46,708 bases of DNA from positions 1-46,708 of the forward strand of contig JABGRQ010000156.1 in NCBI GenBank assembly GCA_018648225.1, given 5' to 3'. The notes under the pieces were generated by a model. It was not told the origin of the DNA. It ran no database searches and saw only the letters and a list, made by a program, of their open reading frames with translations. The translations under genes and the position numbers were made by a program. This stretch comes from Chloroflexota bacterium. GTDB lineage: Bacteria > Chloroflexota > Anaerolineae > Anaerolineales > UBA11858. Below, in pieces: positions 26,745 through 34,847 of this stretch (positions are counted from its first letter, which is position 1; every line of letters starts with the position of its first letter).

Positions 26745-28016
26745 CTACGGACTTTGCGTTCCGCGCGGCGTGCGTGTAACCCGCGGGGTGCGCGTTGGGG
26801 TGGGCGAAATAGTTGGCGTGGGGGTAATCAGGCCATCGGGAGCCAGGATAAAATTGACAACTTCATTATCGCCGCCCAGCACGCCCAATTCCACACCGTT
26901 ATAGGTCACTTGCAGGGCTGCCGCATCTCCGCTGAGAACTTCGATGCTTTTTTCCCCGGCGAAGGTTTGAATGCTGCCGGGCGCGAGACGTGCATTAAAG
27001 GCAATTTTTCCATCTACAATCACGCGCACAAAAGCGCGCCGCCGGGTTGAAACCTGCACTTGTACAGCCCCTTCGATAATTTCATTCGCCGGATCAGCTG
27101 GATTATTTGCCCCGGTAATGCCGCCAACCACCGTTTCGGCAGCCACATCAATCAGAGATGGCACGGTAGCGGTTGCGCTAGGTTCAACCGAAGGTGTAGT
27201 GGAGGGCAGCAACACATCAGCGATTGAGGGTGCGGTGGGCTGGGGTGTTTCTGGCAGGTTGCGCGCGGCAGAAATTTGCAATCCGGCCCAGAGTATAAAG
27301 GTGATCACTGTGAAAACAATCATCCCGCCAATCAACATTTCGCGCGAGAAAAAGCGCCGTATTGGTGTAAGCGGTTTCACCGGAGCGCGTTTGGGACGTT
27401 GTTCGGTGACATTATTTTGTTTTTGCTCTGCCTTGCGTTCGCCTAATTGTGCCTGTAATTTTTCGGCATAGCGCAGCAGCATGGGTTCGGGGTCGAGGCT
27501 GAGAAACTCGGCGTAGTTTTTTAACATCCCGGTGCCTTGTACGGCAGAGGGCAAGTCATCCATATCGCCGCGCTCTAAAGCCTGTAAATAGTGCAGCCTG
27601 AGATGTGTGTGCCGGGCGACATCGTCGAGAGATAGCCCCAGGAGTTCGCGCTGATTTTTTAGCGTCTCACCAACTTTAATGAAATTTGTTTCTGCTTCTT
27701 GTGTGGGGGTGATTTTTGCAGACGACTTAACATCGGTAGGCTTGTCTTCTGCTAGGCTTGCCTGAGGCGGCATTAACGCCATCAGGGCATCTTTTTCCAA
27801 AGCCTCGAAAAGCGGGATAGTATCCAGGTGCAAATAACCGGCATAGGCACGCAGAAAACCGCGCATCTGCACACGCGATGGCAGCGCGTCGAAATTTCCG
27901 GCTTCCATAGCGCGTAAATAATGTAAACCAATATGGGTTTCTGCCGCCGCTTGTTCAAGCGTTAATTTCAGCGCTTCACGCGCCAGGCGTAATTTATTGC
28001 CAACCGCTGCACTCAT
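26745..28016 (-). CDS. RodZ-like cell-shape protein with two tandem HTH domains
   Basis: A bitopic membrane protein of 423 residues. HTH_25-type helix-turn-helix domains occur at about residues 7-65 and again at 114-175, sharing patterns such as RLAREALKLTLEQAA / KNQRELLGLSLDDVA and LHYLRAMEAGNFDALPS / LHYLQALERGDMDDLPS. A single membrane helix is at about 227-247. After a low-complexity linker comes a DUF4115-type domain (RRAFVRVIVDGKIAF ... GELGVLGG-like region), then a Pro/Thr-rich tail (PTPTISPTPTRTP). Standard RodZ has one HTH that binds MreB, so the duplication is unusual. Confidence 0.85.
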   Translation of the reverse strand: MSAAVGNKLRLAREALKLTLEQAAAETHIGLHYLRAMEAGNFDALPSRVQMRGFLRAYAGYLHLDTIPLFEALEKDALMALMPPQASLAEDKPTDVKSSAKITPTQEAETNFIKVGETLKNQRELLGLSLDDVARHTHLRLHYLQALERGDMDDLPSAVQGTGMLKNYAEFLSLDPEPMLLRYAEKLQAQLGERKAEQKQNNVTEQRPKRAPVKPLTPIRRFFSREMLIGGMIVFTVITFILWAGLQISAARNLPETPQPTAPSIADVLLPSTTPSVEPSATATVPSLIDVAAETVVGGITGANNPADPANEIIEGAVQVQVSTRRRAFVRVIVDGKIAFNARLAPGSIQTFAGEKSIEVLSGDAAALQVTYNGVELGVLGGDNEVVNFILAPDGLITPTPTISPTPTRTPRVTRTPRGTQSP

Positions 28017-28100
28017 GGGAAGTATTATATCGGAAATCTGGCGCTTTGATATTTTGTGTGGGTGTCTCTACCGTACATTTGCACCCTGTGGCTCAAAAAT

Positions 28101-28450
28101 AGGTCGCGGATGACGTGGATCGGGCAGATTTTCACGGATTTTTTGTTTTATTGTATGGGTCAATAGTAGCTTGAATAGCGAAACCATCGTTGTCATTCCG
28201 AGCGCAGCGAGGAATCCCTTTGAAACGGGTTGATTCATCACTTGCATAGGCACTTTTCAACATTCCGGCTAAGGGATTCTTCACTCCGCTGCGCTCCGTT
28301 CAGAATGACGCGTGCTCAAGCTTTGGTTGATGATTACAGATTTTTTGTTTTATCTGCGAAAATCCGTTGGTTCCGCGTCATCCGCGTTCCGTTTTCACAG
28401 ATATACGGGAGAGAAGTGCGAAAAAAACGGACACGCATAAACATGGATTG
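28101..28450. repeat. Nested repeat island in the rplI-rodZ gap
   Basis: This 521-base gap holds no convincing gene. A GTCATTC...GAATGAC element spans 28192-28309 (inner arms GGAATCCC and GGGATTC). It is flanked by two inverted copies of another repeat: CGCGGATGACGTGGAT with ACGGATTTTTTG (28106-28145), and AATCCGTTGGTTCCGCGTCA with ATCCGCGTTCCGTTTTC (28361-28398). Both flanks also contain GATTTTTTGTTTTAT. It looks like one repeat family inserted near or within another. Confidence 0.65.
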
Positions 28451-28470
28451 AGGTGAGATTTATAGGAAAA

Positions 28471-28511
28471 ACAAAAAAAGGCCAGAGGCGGTTACACCAC
28501 TCCGGGCCTTT
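28471..28511 (-). terminator. Intrinsic terminator of the L9 gene
   Basis: On the - strand AAAGGCC and GGCCTTT close a stem with an inner CGGAGTGG/CCGCCTCTG helix, followed by a run of seven T. It begins 27 bases beyond the rplI stop. Confidence 0.8.
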
Positions 28512-28537
28512 ATAATGCTGATCTTGTGATTTACGGT

Positions 28538-29155
28538 TTAGAGCTGATCGAGAATATCATCCACGCTGGGCGGGGAATCGTCATCGACGCCTTCATCCGA
28601 TTCCACTTCATCAGGTTCCACTTCATCGAGATAGACGACTTCGGCAGCTTCGTCCTCATAGGTGAGTTCTTCCCTGGCTTCAGCTTCCGCAACCGCGGCT
28701 TCGGGGCTTTCACCTTCGCGATGGACAATCACCTCAATGGCGGGGATCAGGTCGACAGTCAGACGAACTTCAATGCTGTGGGAGCCAATCGTGCGCAAAG
28801 GCTGAGCATCAATCTGGCTATGGCTGATTTCCACACCCACTTCCTGAGAAAGCGCTTCAGCGATCATACGCGTATTGACGGAGCCATACAGACGGCCAGT
28901 TTCACTGGCGCGCACCGGGAAGGTCAGAACCACTGCTTGCATCTGTTCGGCAAGGCCACCCAGTTCTTCGTTGAGTACCGAGCGTTGCTTATCAGCTTCG
29001 ACACGGATATTATCCACCATTTTCAGCGCACCGGGGGTAGCCAGCACAGCCAGTCCATGGGGGATTAAATAATTACGGCCGTATCCATTGGCAACTTTTT
29101 TAACGTCACCGGCACGGCCAAGTTTGTACACATCTTGCAAAAGTAATATTTTCAT
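28538..29155 (-). CDS. rplI: Ribosomal protein L9 with acidic C-terminal extension
   Basis: Large-subunit protein that binds 23S rRNA. The N-terminal domain is clear: MKILLLQDVYKLG, VANGYGRNYLIPHGLA. The C-domain runs from FPVRASETGRLYGSV to RLTVDLIPAIEVIVHRE at about residue 147. Normal L9 is about 150 residues; here about 57 more follow, nearly all Asp/Glu/Ala/Val with EPDEVESDE-type stretches. The gene stands alone rather than with rpsF, ssb and rpsR. It has its own terminator downstream and a long hairpin upstream. Confidence 0.95.
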   Translation of the reverse strand: MKILLLQDVYKLGRAGDVKKVANGYGRNYLIPHGLAVLATPGALKMVDNIRVEADKQRSVLNEELGGLAEQMQAVVLTFPVRASETGRLYGSVNTRMIAEALSQEVGVEISHSQIDAQPLRTIGSHSIEVRLTVDLIPAIEVIVHREGESPEAAVAEAEAREELTYEDEAAEVVYLDEVEPDEVESDEGVDDDSPPSVDDILDQL

Positions 29156-29182
29156 TTGTTCAAGCCCTTTCGTTTGACTTTG

Positions 29183-29274
29183 CTAATTTACGACGAAAGT
29201 AGCCAGAAAATAGGGGTATGTGGAGAGCTTTACTCTCCACATACCCCTATTTTCGGAAGTCTTTTCGCCGTAAA
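29183..29274. terminator. Long perfect hairpin between trmO and rplI
   Basis: A perfect 22-bp stem at 29206-29227 and 29233-29254 with loop CTTTA, A-run on one side and T-run on the other, core GGGGTATGTGG. Outer arms AATTTACGACGAAA and TTTCGCCGTAAATT pair with one mismatch. It could terminate trmO, and it resembles the hairpin at 11762-11811, so it may be a mobile repeat acting as a terminator. Confidence 0.7.
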
Positions 29275-29346
29275 TTTAGTTGATTTTCCCGGGCGAAGGG
29301 TACAACGCACCGAGCGGCGGGATTTTACCAGATGAATGGGAACCCG

Positions 29347-29826
29347 TCAACGGAAGCGTTCGTCCGAGCGTTTCTCAGCAACCGTATTTCTAGGCTTGCT
29401 CATCCAGCCGGTGCGCACGGTTTCATCAGGTTCAAAGGCAGGAATATAGGGCTTGATATCGAGTAGGGGCGTGCCGTCGAGAATATCTACATTTTCGATG
29501 TGTAAAATATTTTCTTGGGATTTAACCAATCGGACGATGGATAACCCGATGGGATTTGGCCGCCGAGGGGCACGCGTGGCGAACAGGCCCCGGGGCTGAT
29601 CATCGAGAAAGGGCGTGACGCGCAGCCCGAAGCCCTGCGAACGATGCAAATGATACAACAAGATGATATGCGAAAATCCATCCAGATCGGCCAACCCGGA
29701 CTGGAATTCAGGATACACCTCCACTTCCCCGCGGATACCTTGTGCTCCAGTGGGTTGGATGGGCATGCCCTCGATTTCGGTAAATGGGCTATGGATGATG
29801 CCGATAGGGATGTAAGTGATTGTCAT
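29347..29826 (-). CDS. trmO: tRNA (N6-threonylcarbamoyladenosine-37) methyltransferase TrmO-like
   Basis: Small SAM-dependent enzyme of the TsaA/UPF0066 family that methylates t6A37 in threonine tRNA. It has the N-terminal PIGIIHSPFTE, the DLDGFSHIILLYHLH segment, the hallmark ATRAPRRPNPIGLS and the later VDILDGTPLLDIKPY. The length of 159 residues is typical of the single-domain form. Confidence 0.92.
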   Translation of the reverse strand: MTITYIPIGIIHSPFTEIEGMPIQPTGAQGIRGEVEVYPEFQSGLADLDGFSHIILLYHLHRSQGFGLRVTPFLDDQPRGLFATRAPRRPNPIGLSIVRLVKSQENILHIENVDILDGTPLLDIKPYIPAFEPDETVRTGWMSKPRNTVAEKRSDERFR

Positions 29827-29845
29827 ACGCTGCGCTCCTGACGAC

Positions 29846-29918
29846 AGAAGACGGAGGACGGGGGACAGGTATTCAACCCGGTCTCCCGTCCTCCGTCCCC
29901 GGTCTTCCGTCCTCTGTC
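29846..29918. repeat. ACGGAGGACGG inverted repeat (second copy)
   Basis: ACGGAGGACGGGGGAC (29851-29866) pairs with GTCTCCCGTCCTCCGT (29881-29896) with one mismatch, and another CTTCCGTCCTCTGTC follows. It fills the trmO-GTPase gap and is related to 18264-18315. Confidence 0.65.
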
Positions 29919-30912
29919 ACCGGTCTGTTTTAAGCTCTACTACGTCGCCTTCAGCGAGCACATACTCGCGGCTGACCATTTGCCCCTCAAAGGCTGTGCT
30001 GCCCCACACACGCGCTGATTTGAGATTCTCTTTAAAGTCCTGATGCACTTTTTCGGCAAAATCTTCCACGGTGCTGCCGTGTAGGAGCACAAAGGGCAAG
30101 TTGAAGTTGGGGTCAGCTCCGGGAGGGCGCGAGTAAACGCGTATAATACCCAAATTTCTGTAAACCACCTGTGCCAAACGACCAAAATTGCGCGCTTGCA
30201 TCACCGAGATGGGAATCAACGGGCATTCCTCTCCTTCAAGCAGTTCACACAAGACTTCAAAGTCTTTGTCTTGCGCGTCGGTATCGGTTTTATTGACCAC
30301 ACCGATGATTGGCATGATCTTCATGCGCAATTCGTCTTCATACTGATCGCGCAAATATTCGGGCACAATACGACGCTCGGCCAGCAAGGCCAGGGTATCT
30401 TCGATCTGGCCGATGGGGTCAGCCAGCAAATCGACAATCAATAAGGCCAAGTCGGCGCGGTGGATGAGATTGAAGAGTTCGGGGTCTACAAAATCGGCAT
30501 CCAGGGGCGGAGTGTCGAGGAGTTGCACCTGGATATTCTCGATTTGCCACATCCCCGGGGTGGGCACCCAGGTGCTGAAGGGGTAGGCTGCCACCTCGGG
30601 GTTGGCATTGGTCAGCGCTGCCACCAGGGCAGATTTCCCTGCGTTGGCAGGTCCCAACACCACCACTTGTCCCGCCCCCTCCGAATCGATATGATATGCA
30701 GAACTTTGCCGCGCCGCGCCTTGGCCCCCTTCGGAGGCCGTCCTCAATTTCGAGAGCTTGCGCCGCAGATCAGCCCGCAGATGATCGGTGCCCTTATGCT
30801 TGGGCACAATGCTGTACATCTCTTCCAGCCAGGCGATGCGCTCGTGGTTGGTAGTTGCCGCGCGGAATTGTTTCTCGGCTTTGGCGTAGTCGGGAGGGAG
30901 ATTGGTAGGCAT
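29917..30912 (-). CDS. Obg/DRG-like GTPase with C-terminal TGS domain
   Basis: P-loop GTPase: G1 GPANAGKSALV, G3 LLDTPPLD (modified from the usual DxPG), G4 NKTD, then a C-terminal TGS-like region (WGSTAFEGQMVSREYVLAEGDVVEL). The N-terminal 80 residues are helical, as in DRG proteins that bind ribosomes or RNA. The order GTPase then TGS resembles archaeal/eukaryotic DRG more than standard Obg, which carries an N-terminal Obg fold. ATG 30912 is preferred over TTG 30918. The molecular target is unknown; adjacent genes (trmO, rplI) are translation-related. Confidence 0.85.
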   Translation of the reverse strand: MPTNLPPDYAKAEKQFRAATTNHERIAWLEEMYSIVPKHKGTDHLRADLRRKLSKLRTASEGGQGAARQSSAYHIDSEGAGQVVVLGPANAGKSALVAALTNANPEVAAYPFSTWVPTPGMWQIENIQVQLLDTPPLDADFVDPELFNLIHRADLALLIVDLLADPIGQIEDTLALLAERRIVPEYLRDQYEDELRMKIMPIIGVVNKTDTDAQDKDFEVLCELLEGEECPLIPISVMQARNFGRLAQVVYRNLGIIRVYSRPPGADPNFNLPFVLLHGSTVEDFAEKVHQDFKENLKSARVWGSTAFEGQMVSREYVLAEGDVVELKTDR

Positions 30913-30921
30913 AGGCAATTA

Positions 30922-30984
30922 AGACTGGACTGGTTTTTCGAGTAGCGCTCCGAACGGCGGTACGTTGAAAAACCTGTCCAGTCT
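30922..30984. repeat. Imperfect 18-bp inverted repeat between kbl-like and GTPase genes
   Basis: AGACTGGACTGGTTTTTC (30922-30939) pairs with GAAAAACCTGTCCAGTCT (30967-30984) with one mismatch; the 27-base interior has weak extra pairing. There is no following T-run on the - strand beyond CTTAATTG, so a dispersed repeat is as likely as a terminator. Confidence 0.6.
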
Positions 30985-30991
30985 GGTAAAT

Positions 30992-32176
30992 CTACGCAAT
31001 CACACCAAGCTGGCGGCCAACACGCAAGAAGGCCTCCAGCCCTAGATCAAGGTCTTCCTTCTCGTGCGCCGCGGAGATCATCACCCGGATGCGGGCTTTG
31101 CCGCGCGGCACGGTGGGGAAGCCCAGCGCCATGCCAAATACGCCCGCTTCGAAAAGTTTGCGGCTGAATTCCTGCGCCAGTGGCGCTTCACCGAGCATCA
31201 CGGGCGTGATCGGGGTGACGCTTTGGCCGGTATCGAAGCCCAGGGTGTTCATTTCGGTCTTGAAATAGTTGGCATTATCCCAAAGTTTATCAACCAGCTC
31301 GGTGGATTCTTCGAGCATGTCCACAGCTTCGAGGCAGGCCGCCACATCGGGGATCGTCATCGCCGACGAGAACAAAAAAGGCCGTCCGCGCTGCCTGAGC
31401 CACTCGACCACCTTGGCGTTACCGGCCACCACGCCGCCCATCACACCAAAGGCTTTTGACATGGTGCCAACTTCAACATCGACTTTGCCATGCAAATTGA
31501 AGTGATCGACGATACCGCGGCCACCTTTGCCAACTACGCCCTCGCCGTGGGCATCATCAACCATCAGGATAGCCTCATAATTCTGAGTCACGGCATAGAT
31601 TTCATCCAACGGGGCCAGATCGCCATCCATGCTGAAGACGCCATCTGTGACCACCAGCGCCCGCCGGAAATTTGCTCGATGCGCCTTGAGTTGCACTTCA
31701 AGATCGGCCGCATTAGCATGTTCGAAGGCAATAATCTTGGCCCGCGACAGGCGGCAACCATCGATGATGCTGGCATGGTTGAGCGCGTCGGAGAAAATGG
31801 CATCTTCTTTACCCACCAGCGCGGGGATGACAGCCAGATTGGCGGTGAAGCCCGATTGGAAGGTGATGGCCGCATCAACACCCTTGAACTCAGCCAGGCG
31901 TTGATCCAGTTTGACATGCATATCCATTGTCCCGGCAATGGTGCGTACCGCGCCGGGACCGACGCCATATTTATCCATTGCCTTTTTAGCCGCTGCCACC
32001 AGCCGGGGATGATTGGCTAACCCCAGGTAGTTGTTGGAGCAAAAATTGAGCGCCTTTTTGCCATCCACTACCAGCCAGGCGCCTTGTGGCGAACTCAGCG
32101 TGCGGATATTGTTGTAAAGCCCGGCGTTGTGCAGGTTTTGTAGTTCTTCGTCAATCCAGGTCAATTTGTCGGTCAT
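30992..32176 (-). CDS. kbl: AONS-family acyltransferase, probable glycine C-acetyltransferase
   Basis: PLP enzyme of 394 residues that condenses glycine (or another amino acid) with an acyl-CoA. Features include [13 protein letters not shown], the [15 protein letters not shown] region, [11 protein letters not shown], the cofactor-binding DDAHGEG and the PLP-lysine region [12 protein letters not shown]. It could be 2-amino-3-ketobutyrate CoA ligase or 8-amino-7-oxononanoate synthase (BioF). Neither threonine dehydrogenase nor other biotin genes are adjacent, so Kbl is preferred only on overall resemblance. GAGGAG provides a strong ribosome binding site. Confidence 0.8.
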   Translation of the reverse strand: MTDKLTWIDEELQNLHNAGLYNNIRTLSSPQGAWLVVDGKKALNFCSNNYLGLANHPRLVAAAKKAMDKYGVGPGAVRTIAGTMDMHVKLDQRLAEFKGVDAAITFQSGFTANLAVIPALVGKEDAIFSDALNHASIIDGCRLSRAKIIAFEHANAADLEVQLKAHRANFRRALVVTDGVFSMDGDLAPLDEIYAVTQNYEAILMVDDAHGEGVVGKGGRGIVDHFNLHGKVDVEVGTMSKAFGVMGGVVAGNAKVVEWLRQRGRPFLFSSAMTIPDVAACLEAVDMLEESTELVDKLWDNANYFKTEMNTLGFDTGQSVTPITPVMLGEAPLAQEFSRKLFEAGVFGMALGFPTVPRGKARIRVMISAAHEKEDLDLGLEAFLRVGRQLGVIA

Positions 32177-32196
32177 TGGCTCCTCGTTTCAGGTGG

Positions 32197-32231
32197 AAAA
32201 GTAGCAGGTTGCAGGTTGCAGGTTGAAGGTT
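32197..32231. repeat. GTTGCAGGTTGAAGGTT repeat
   Basis: Tandem 7-base-like units AGGTTGC and AGGTTGAAGG. Same family as the in-gene copies at 16538, 43039 and 43760. It abuts the TAACGCAAAG element at 32233. Confidence 0.6.
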
Positions 32232-32232
32232 T

Positions 32233-32298
32233 TAACGCAAAGTCGCAGAGTTTTTATCTTTTTTTCTCTGCGTCTTTGCTCCCTTGCGCCTTTGCGTA
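32233..32298. repeat. TAACGCAAAG inverted-repeat element (copy 4)
   Basis: Ends TAACGCAAAG and CTTTGCGTA, with a T-rich centre and CTGCGTCTTTGC units. Its right part forms the last 15 codons of the GIY-YIG gene. Confidence 0.7.
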
Positions 32299-32538
32299 GA
32301 AAATAAGTTGTTGTTTTTTTGCCCGCGGTAATTTTTTGATAGCACGTTCGCGCTGGAGGGCCGCGGAGCGATTGGTCTGCGGCTCTACATACACAAGTTG
32401 CACTGGACGCCGCGTTTTCGTGTAACGCGCCCCGCGTCCGGCGTTATGCGCGGCCAAACGGCGCTGTGGATCGGTCGTCCAGCCGGTGTAGAGCGTGCCA
32501 TCACTGCATTCAACGATATAACAGTAGGCTTCGTTCAA
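32254..32538 (-). CDS. GIY-YIG domain protein (UPF0213-like)
   Basis: Small protein of 94 residues with the GIY-YIG nuclease fold: YIVECSDGTLYTGWTTD supplies the paired tyrosines and RRLAAHNAGRGARYTKTRRP the Arg and following region. The last residues (FYAKAQGSKDAEKKR) are encoded by a dispersed repeat and are unlikely to be native. Function of the small free-standing family is not established. It lies four bases from the end of the prephenate-dehydrogenase-like gene, so it is co-transcribed. Confidence 0.85.
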   Translation of the reverse strand: MNEAYCYIVECSDGTLYTGWTTDPQRRLAAHNAGRGARYTKTRRPVQLVYVEPQTNRSAALQRERAIKKLPRAKKQQLIFYAKAQGSKDAEKKR

Positions 32539-32541
32539 TCG

Positions 32542-33534
32542 TTACTCTTCGCGGCGGGGTGGTTTGCCGCCAAAACGCAGTAAATCGCTAAAGACACTTT
32601 TGGCAACGGGTGTTTCAAGTTGGGGACGGTCTTCAGCGCTCCAATCGGCTTCCAGGCGCTCTTGCCACCACTGCTCACGCCCTGCGTAGGCACGTTCCAG
32701 GCGTTCGGCGAGAGCATCGTAATCGTCATGCTGAATATCTTCACGCAGCGCCTGTAACGCAGCGATAACGCTGCCTAACATCCGCAATGTATTTTCCTGG
32801 TTGAGTCTGGCGATGCTGGTGAGTGAGGCCGAATCGCCAAAATGGGCAATCGGGCCAGATACTTCGGCGTAGGCGCGCCCGGCCAGTTTGCGAGCTTCGC
32901 GCCACCCCGGCTGATCGACAGTGGCGTTGAGCAGCGCCGCGCCCAAAAATTGGGGCATCACATGTGTAGCGGTCATAATACCGTCTAGTTCGACGATGTC
33001 GGCAAATAGTGGCGTAGCCTCTATCAGGCGCACAAGATCGGCAGCCAGTTTGATGGCTTTTGAATTACTCTGTGGCGAGGTAGAAATAGCAATAATGCCA
33101 CCGCGGAAAAGATCGGCACGGGCGGCTTCAATCCCCTTTTGGTCGCTGAGTAAATACTGTTGGGCTACCGAAGGGGTCAGGCCTACATAGGCACAATTTT
33201 CCGGTAATGCCGCGGCCACCCACTCGGCGATGCGCGATTTCACCGGGGCTGTGTCCATCAAGATGGCTCCGCTCTTCATTGCCGGGGCGACTAACTCAAT
33301 CATCTCGCAGACCGCATCAAGCGGCAGCGCGATAATCACCGCGTCGGCATCGGCAACGGCATCTTCTGCATAGCGCACGGTTTCGTCTACGGCGTTATGT
33401 TTTTTGGCCTGAGTCGCTATTTTCAGGTTAATGTCAAAACCAACGCGCCGAACAGGATTCTGGCCTTCGCCCAGCGCCATGCCCAGCGATGCACCGATCT
33501 GTCCCAGACCAATAATTGCCAGTTTTAATTTCAT
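32542..33534 (-). CDS. Prephenate dehydrogenase-like protein lacking the HPM histidine
   Basis: NAD(P)-binding protein of 330 residues with Rossmann motif IIGLGQIGASLGMAL and the later TyrA-family layout (DADAVIIALPLDAV, DTAPVKSRI, LFRGGIIAIS, ATHVMPQFLGAALLN). In true prephenate dehydrogenases the segment after the beta-strand reads GxHPMxG with an essential histidine; here it is YVGLTPSVAQQY, so that histidine is absent. It may act on a different substrate or have lost dehydrogenase activity. An AAGG element precedes the start. Upstream lies the HD-domain gene, 11 bases away. Confidence 0.75.
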   Translation of the reverse strand: MKLKLAIIGLGQIGASLGMALGEGQNPVRRVGFDINLKIATQAKKHNAVDETVRYAEDAVADADAVIIALPLDAVCEMIELVAPAMKSGAILMDTAPVKSRIAEWVAAALPENCAYVGLTPSVAQQYLLSDQKGIEAARADLFRGGIIAISTSPQSNSKAIKLAADLVRLIEATPLFADIVELDGIMTATHVMPQFLGAALLNATVDQPGWREARKLAGRAYAEVSGPIAHFGDSASLTSIARLNQENTLRMLGSVIAALQALREDIQHDDYDALAERLERAYAGREQWWQERLEADWSAEDRPQLETPVAKSVFSDLLRFGGKPPRREE

Positions 33535-33545
33535 AAGTAGCCTTT

Positions 33546-34073
33546 CTAATGGCGATCATCTGCAGCTTGCAGTAATTTCAGCAGACGGTCTTCCGGTGAG
33601 TGTGGGTTATGTGTGGATATTTCTTCTTGATGACAGCGGATGAGCGTCACTGCTCCGGGGGTGGTGCCTGCCTCTTGCGCAAGATCAGCCCCCCAACCAG
33701 GATGCTGCGCAGCCACCACGAAGGGGCGTGCCAACCCTCGGGGTGGATTCACTCCCCAAGCCTGACTCTGCCGCGGGAAAAACCACTTCCCCAAAACAAC
33801 AAAAACCCGCTCCCATAGGCACAGCGGGTAGCGGATTTTGCCAATATCATGCAGCAGGGCGGCAATCAGCAGATCGGGGTTGGTATGGCCCTCCTGCTGG
33901 AGTGTTTGTAATACGCGCAAGCTATGACGCTGTTCGCTGGCCTGCAAGCGGGAAAATAACGTCATTTGCGCGGGAGTCAACAACTCGGATGCGCTTTGTT
34001 TTTGGTGTTGGGTAAGGGGGGCGGCGCTGAACGCAAACCAGAATTGGCGCGTTCGATAGCGAATGCCGTTCAT
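33546..34073 (-). CDS. HD-domain phosphohydrolase-like protein
   Basis: Small metal-dependent HD protein. RHSLRVL and LLIAALLHDIGKIRYP provide the H...HD metal site, and QHPGWGADLAQEAG and IRCHQEE the later histidines. The open frame extends to 34127, but ATG 34073 overlaps the TAA of the M50 protease gene (TAATG), so I take 34073, giving 175 residues. The substrate is unknown; nucleotides or a cyclic dinucleotide are possible. Confidence 0.78.
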   Translation of the reverse strand: MNGIRYRTRQFWFAFSAAPLTQHQKQSASELLTPAQMTLFSRLQASEQRHSLRVLQTLQQEGHTNPDLLIAALLHDIGKIRYPLCLWERVFVVLGKWFFPRQSQAWGVNPPRGLARPFVVAAQHPGWGADLAQEAGTTPGAVTLIRCHQEEISTHNPHSPEDRLLKLLQAADDRH

Positions 34074-34723
34074 TAGAAGCCTACCAGAAGCCTGTACAAG
34101 AACCGGAGCGGGGGGAAGATGATCCACTGAAATAGATCAATACCGATATACGGGCCGCCGACGATGACCAGCATCAAGATCATGGGGCCATAGGGGCGCA
34201 TCTTTGCTAAAACATCTTTTCCGGCGGGCGGCAGTAGATAATCGGCAATTTTATCGCCATCCAATGGTGAAATGGGCAGCAGATTGAAGAGCATCAATAA
34301 TAGATTGATGAAGACGAAATCGTATAACAACTCGGATACCGTGGCAAGCGCAAAATTGCCAGGATATACGGCATAGGCAGCGTTCAACCCCAGGCGTAAG
34401 GGGAGCGCGGCGACAATCGCCATAAGCAAGTTCGACATCGGCCCAGCCAGCGCCACCCACATCAGCGCGGCAGGTGAGCGACGCTGTAACGCATAGGGGT
34501 TTACCTGCACGGGTTTTGCCCAGCCAAATCCGGCCACAATCAGCATCAGCGATCCTAACGGATCGAGATGCGCCGCCGGGTTGAGGGTCAGCCTTCCGTT
34601 GAGACGCGGGGTATCATCGCCAAAATAATTTGCTGTCCAGGCGTGGGCGAATTCGTGCACCGAAAAAGCGGTTGCTAAAACAATCAGGCGTGAGATCAGG
34701 GTTGTCAGGTCTAAATCTAGCAT
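34073..34723 (-). CDS. M50-family intramembrane metalloprotease (site-2 protease-like)
   Basis: Short polytopic protein of 216 residues. SVHEFAHAW holds the zinc-binding HExxH, NPAAHLDPLG is the family-conserved stretch after it, and LLPISPLDGDKI gives the third zinc ligand aspartate. There are about five to six hydrophobic helices and no PDZ or CBS domain, as in the compact YwhC-type group. GAGGTGA lies before the start. It is the first gene of the long - strand run and is translationally coupled to the HD protein. Confidence 0.92.
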   Translation of the reverse strand: MLDLDLTTLISRLIVLATAFSVHEFAHAWTANYFGDDTPRLNGRLTLNPAAHLDPLGSLMLIVAGFGWAKPVQVNPYALQRRSPAALMWVALAGPMSNLLMAIVAALPLRLGLNAAYAVYPGNFALATVSELLYDFVFINLLLMLFNLLPISPLDGDKIADYLLPPAGKDVLAKMRPYGPMILMLVIVGGPYIGIDLFQWIIFPPLRFLYRLLVGF

Positions 34724-34847
34724 TCATCACCTCGTCAATAATGAAGTGGATTATACCATCAGGGCTTAATGCGAGTAAAATTAGCCATACCATCAACCCG
34801 CTTGCGGTAGCGGAATTCCACAAAAAAACCACACAGGAGCAAGCATC

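Noticed and set aside
28068-28451. Two short frames in the rplI-rodZ gap
   Set aside because: Both are made almost wholly of dispersed repeats and lack start signals.
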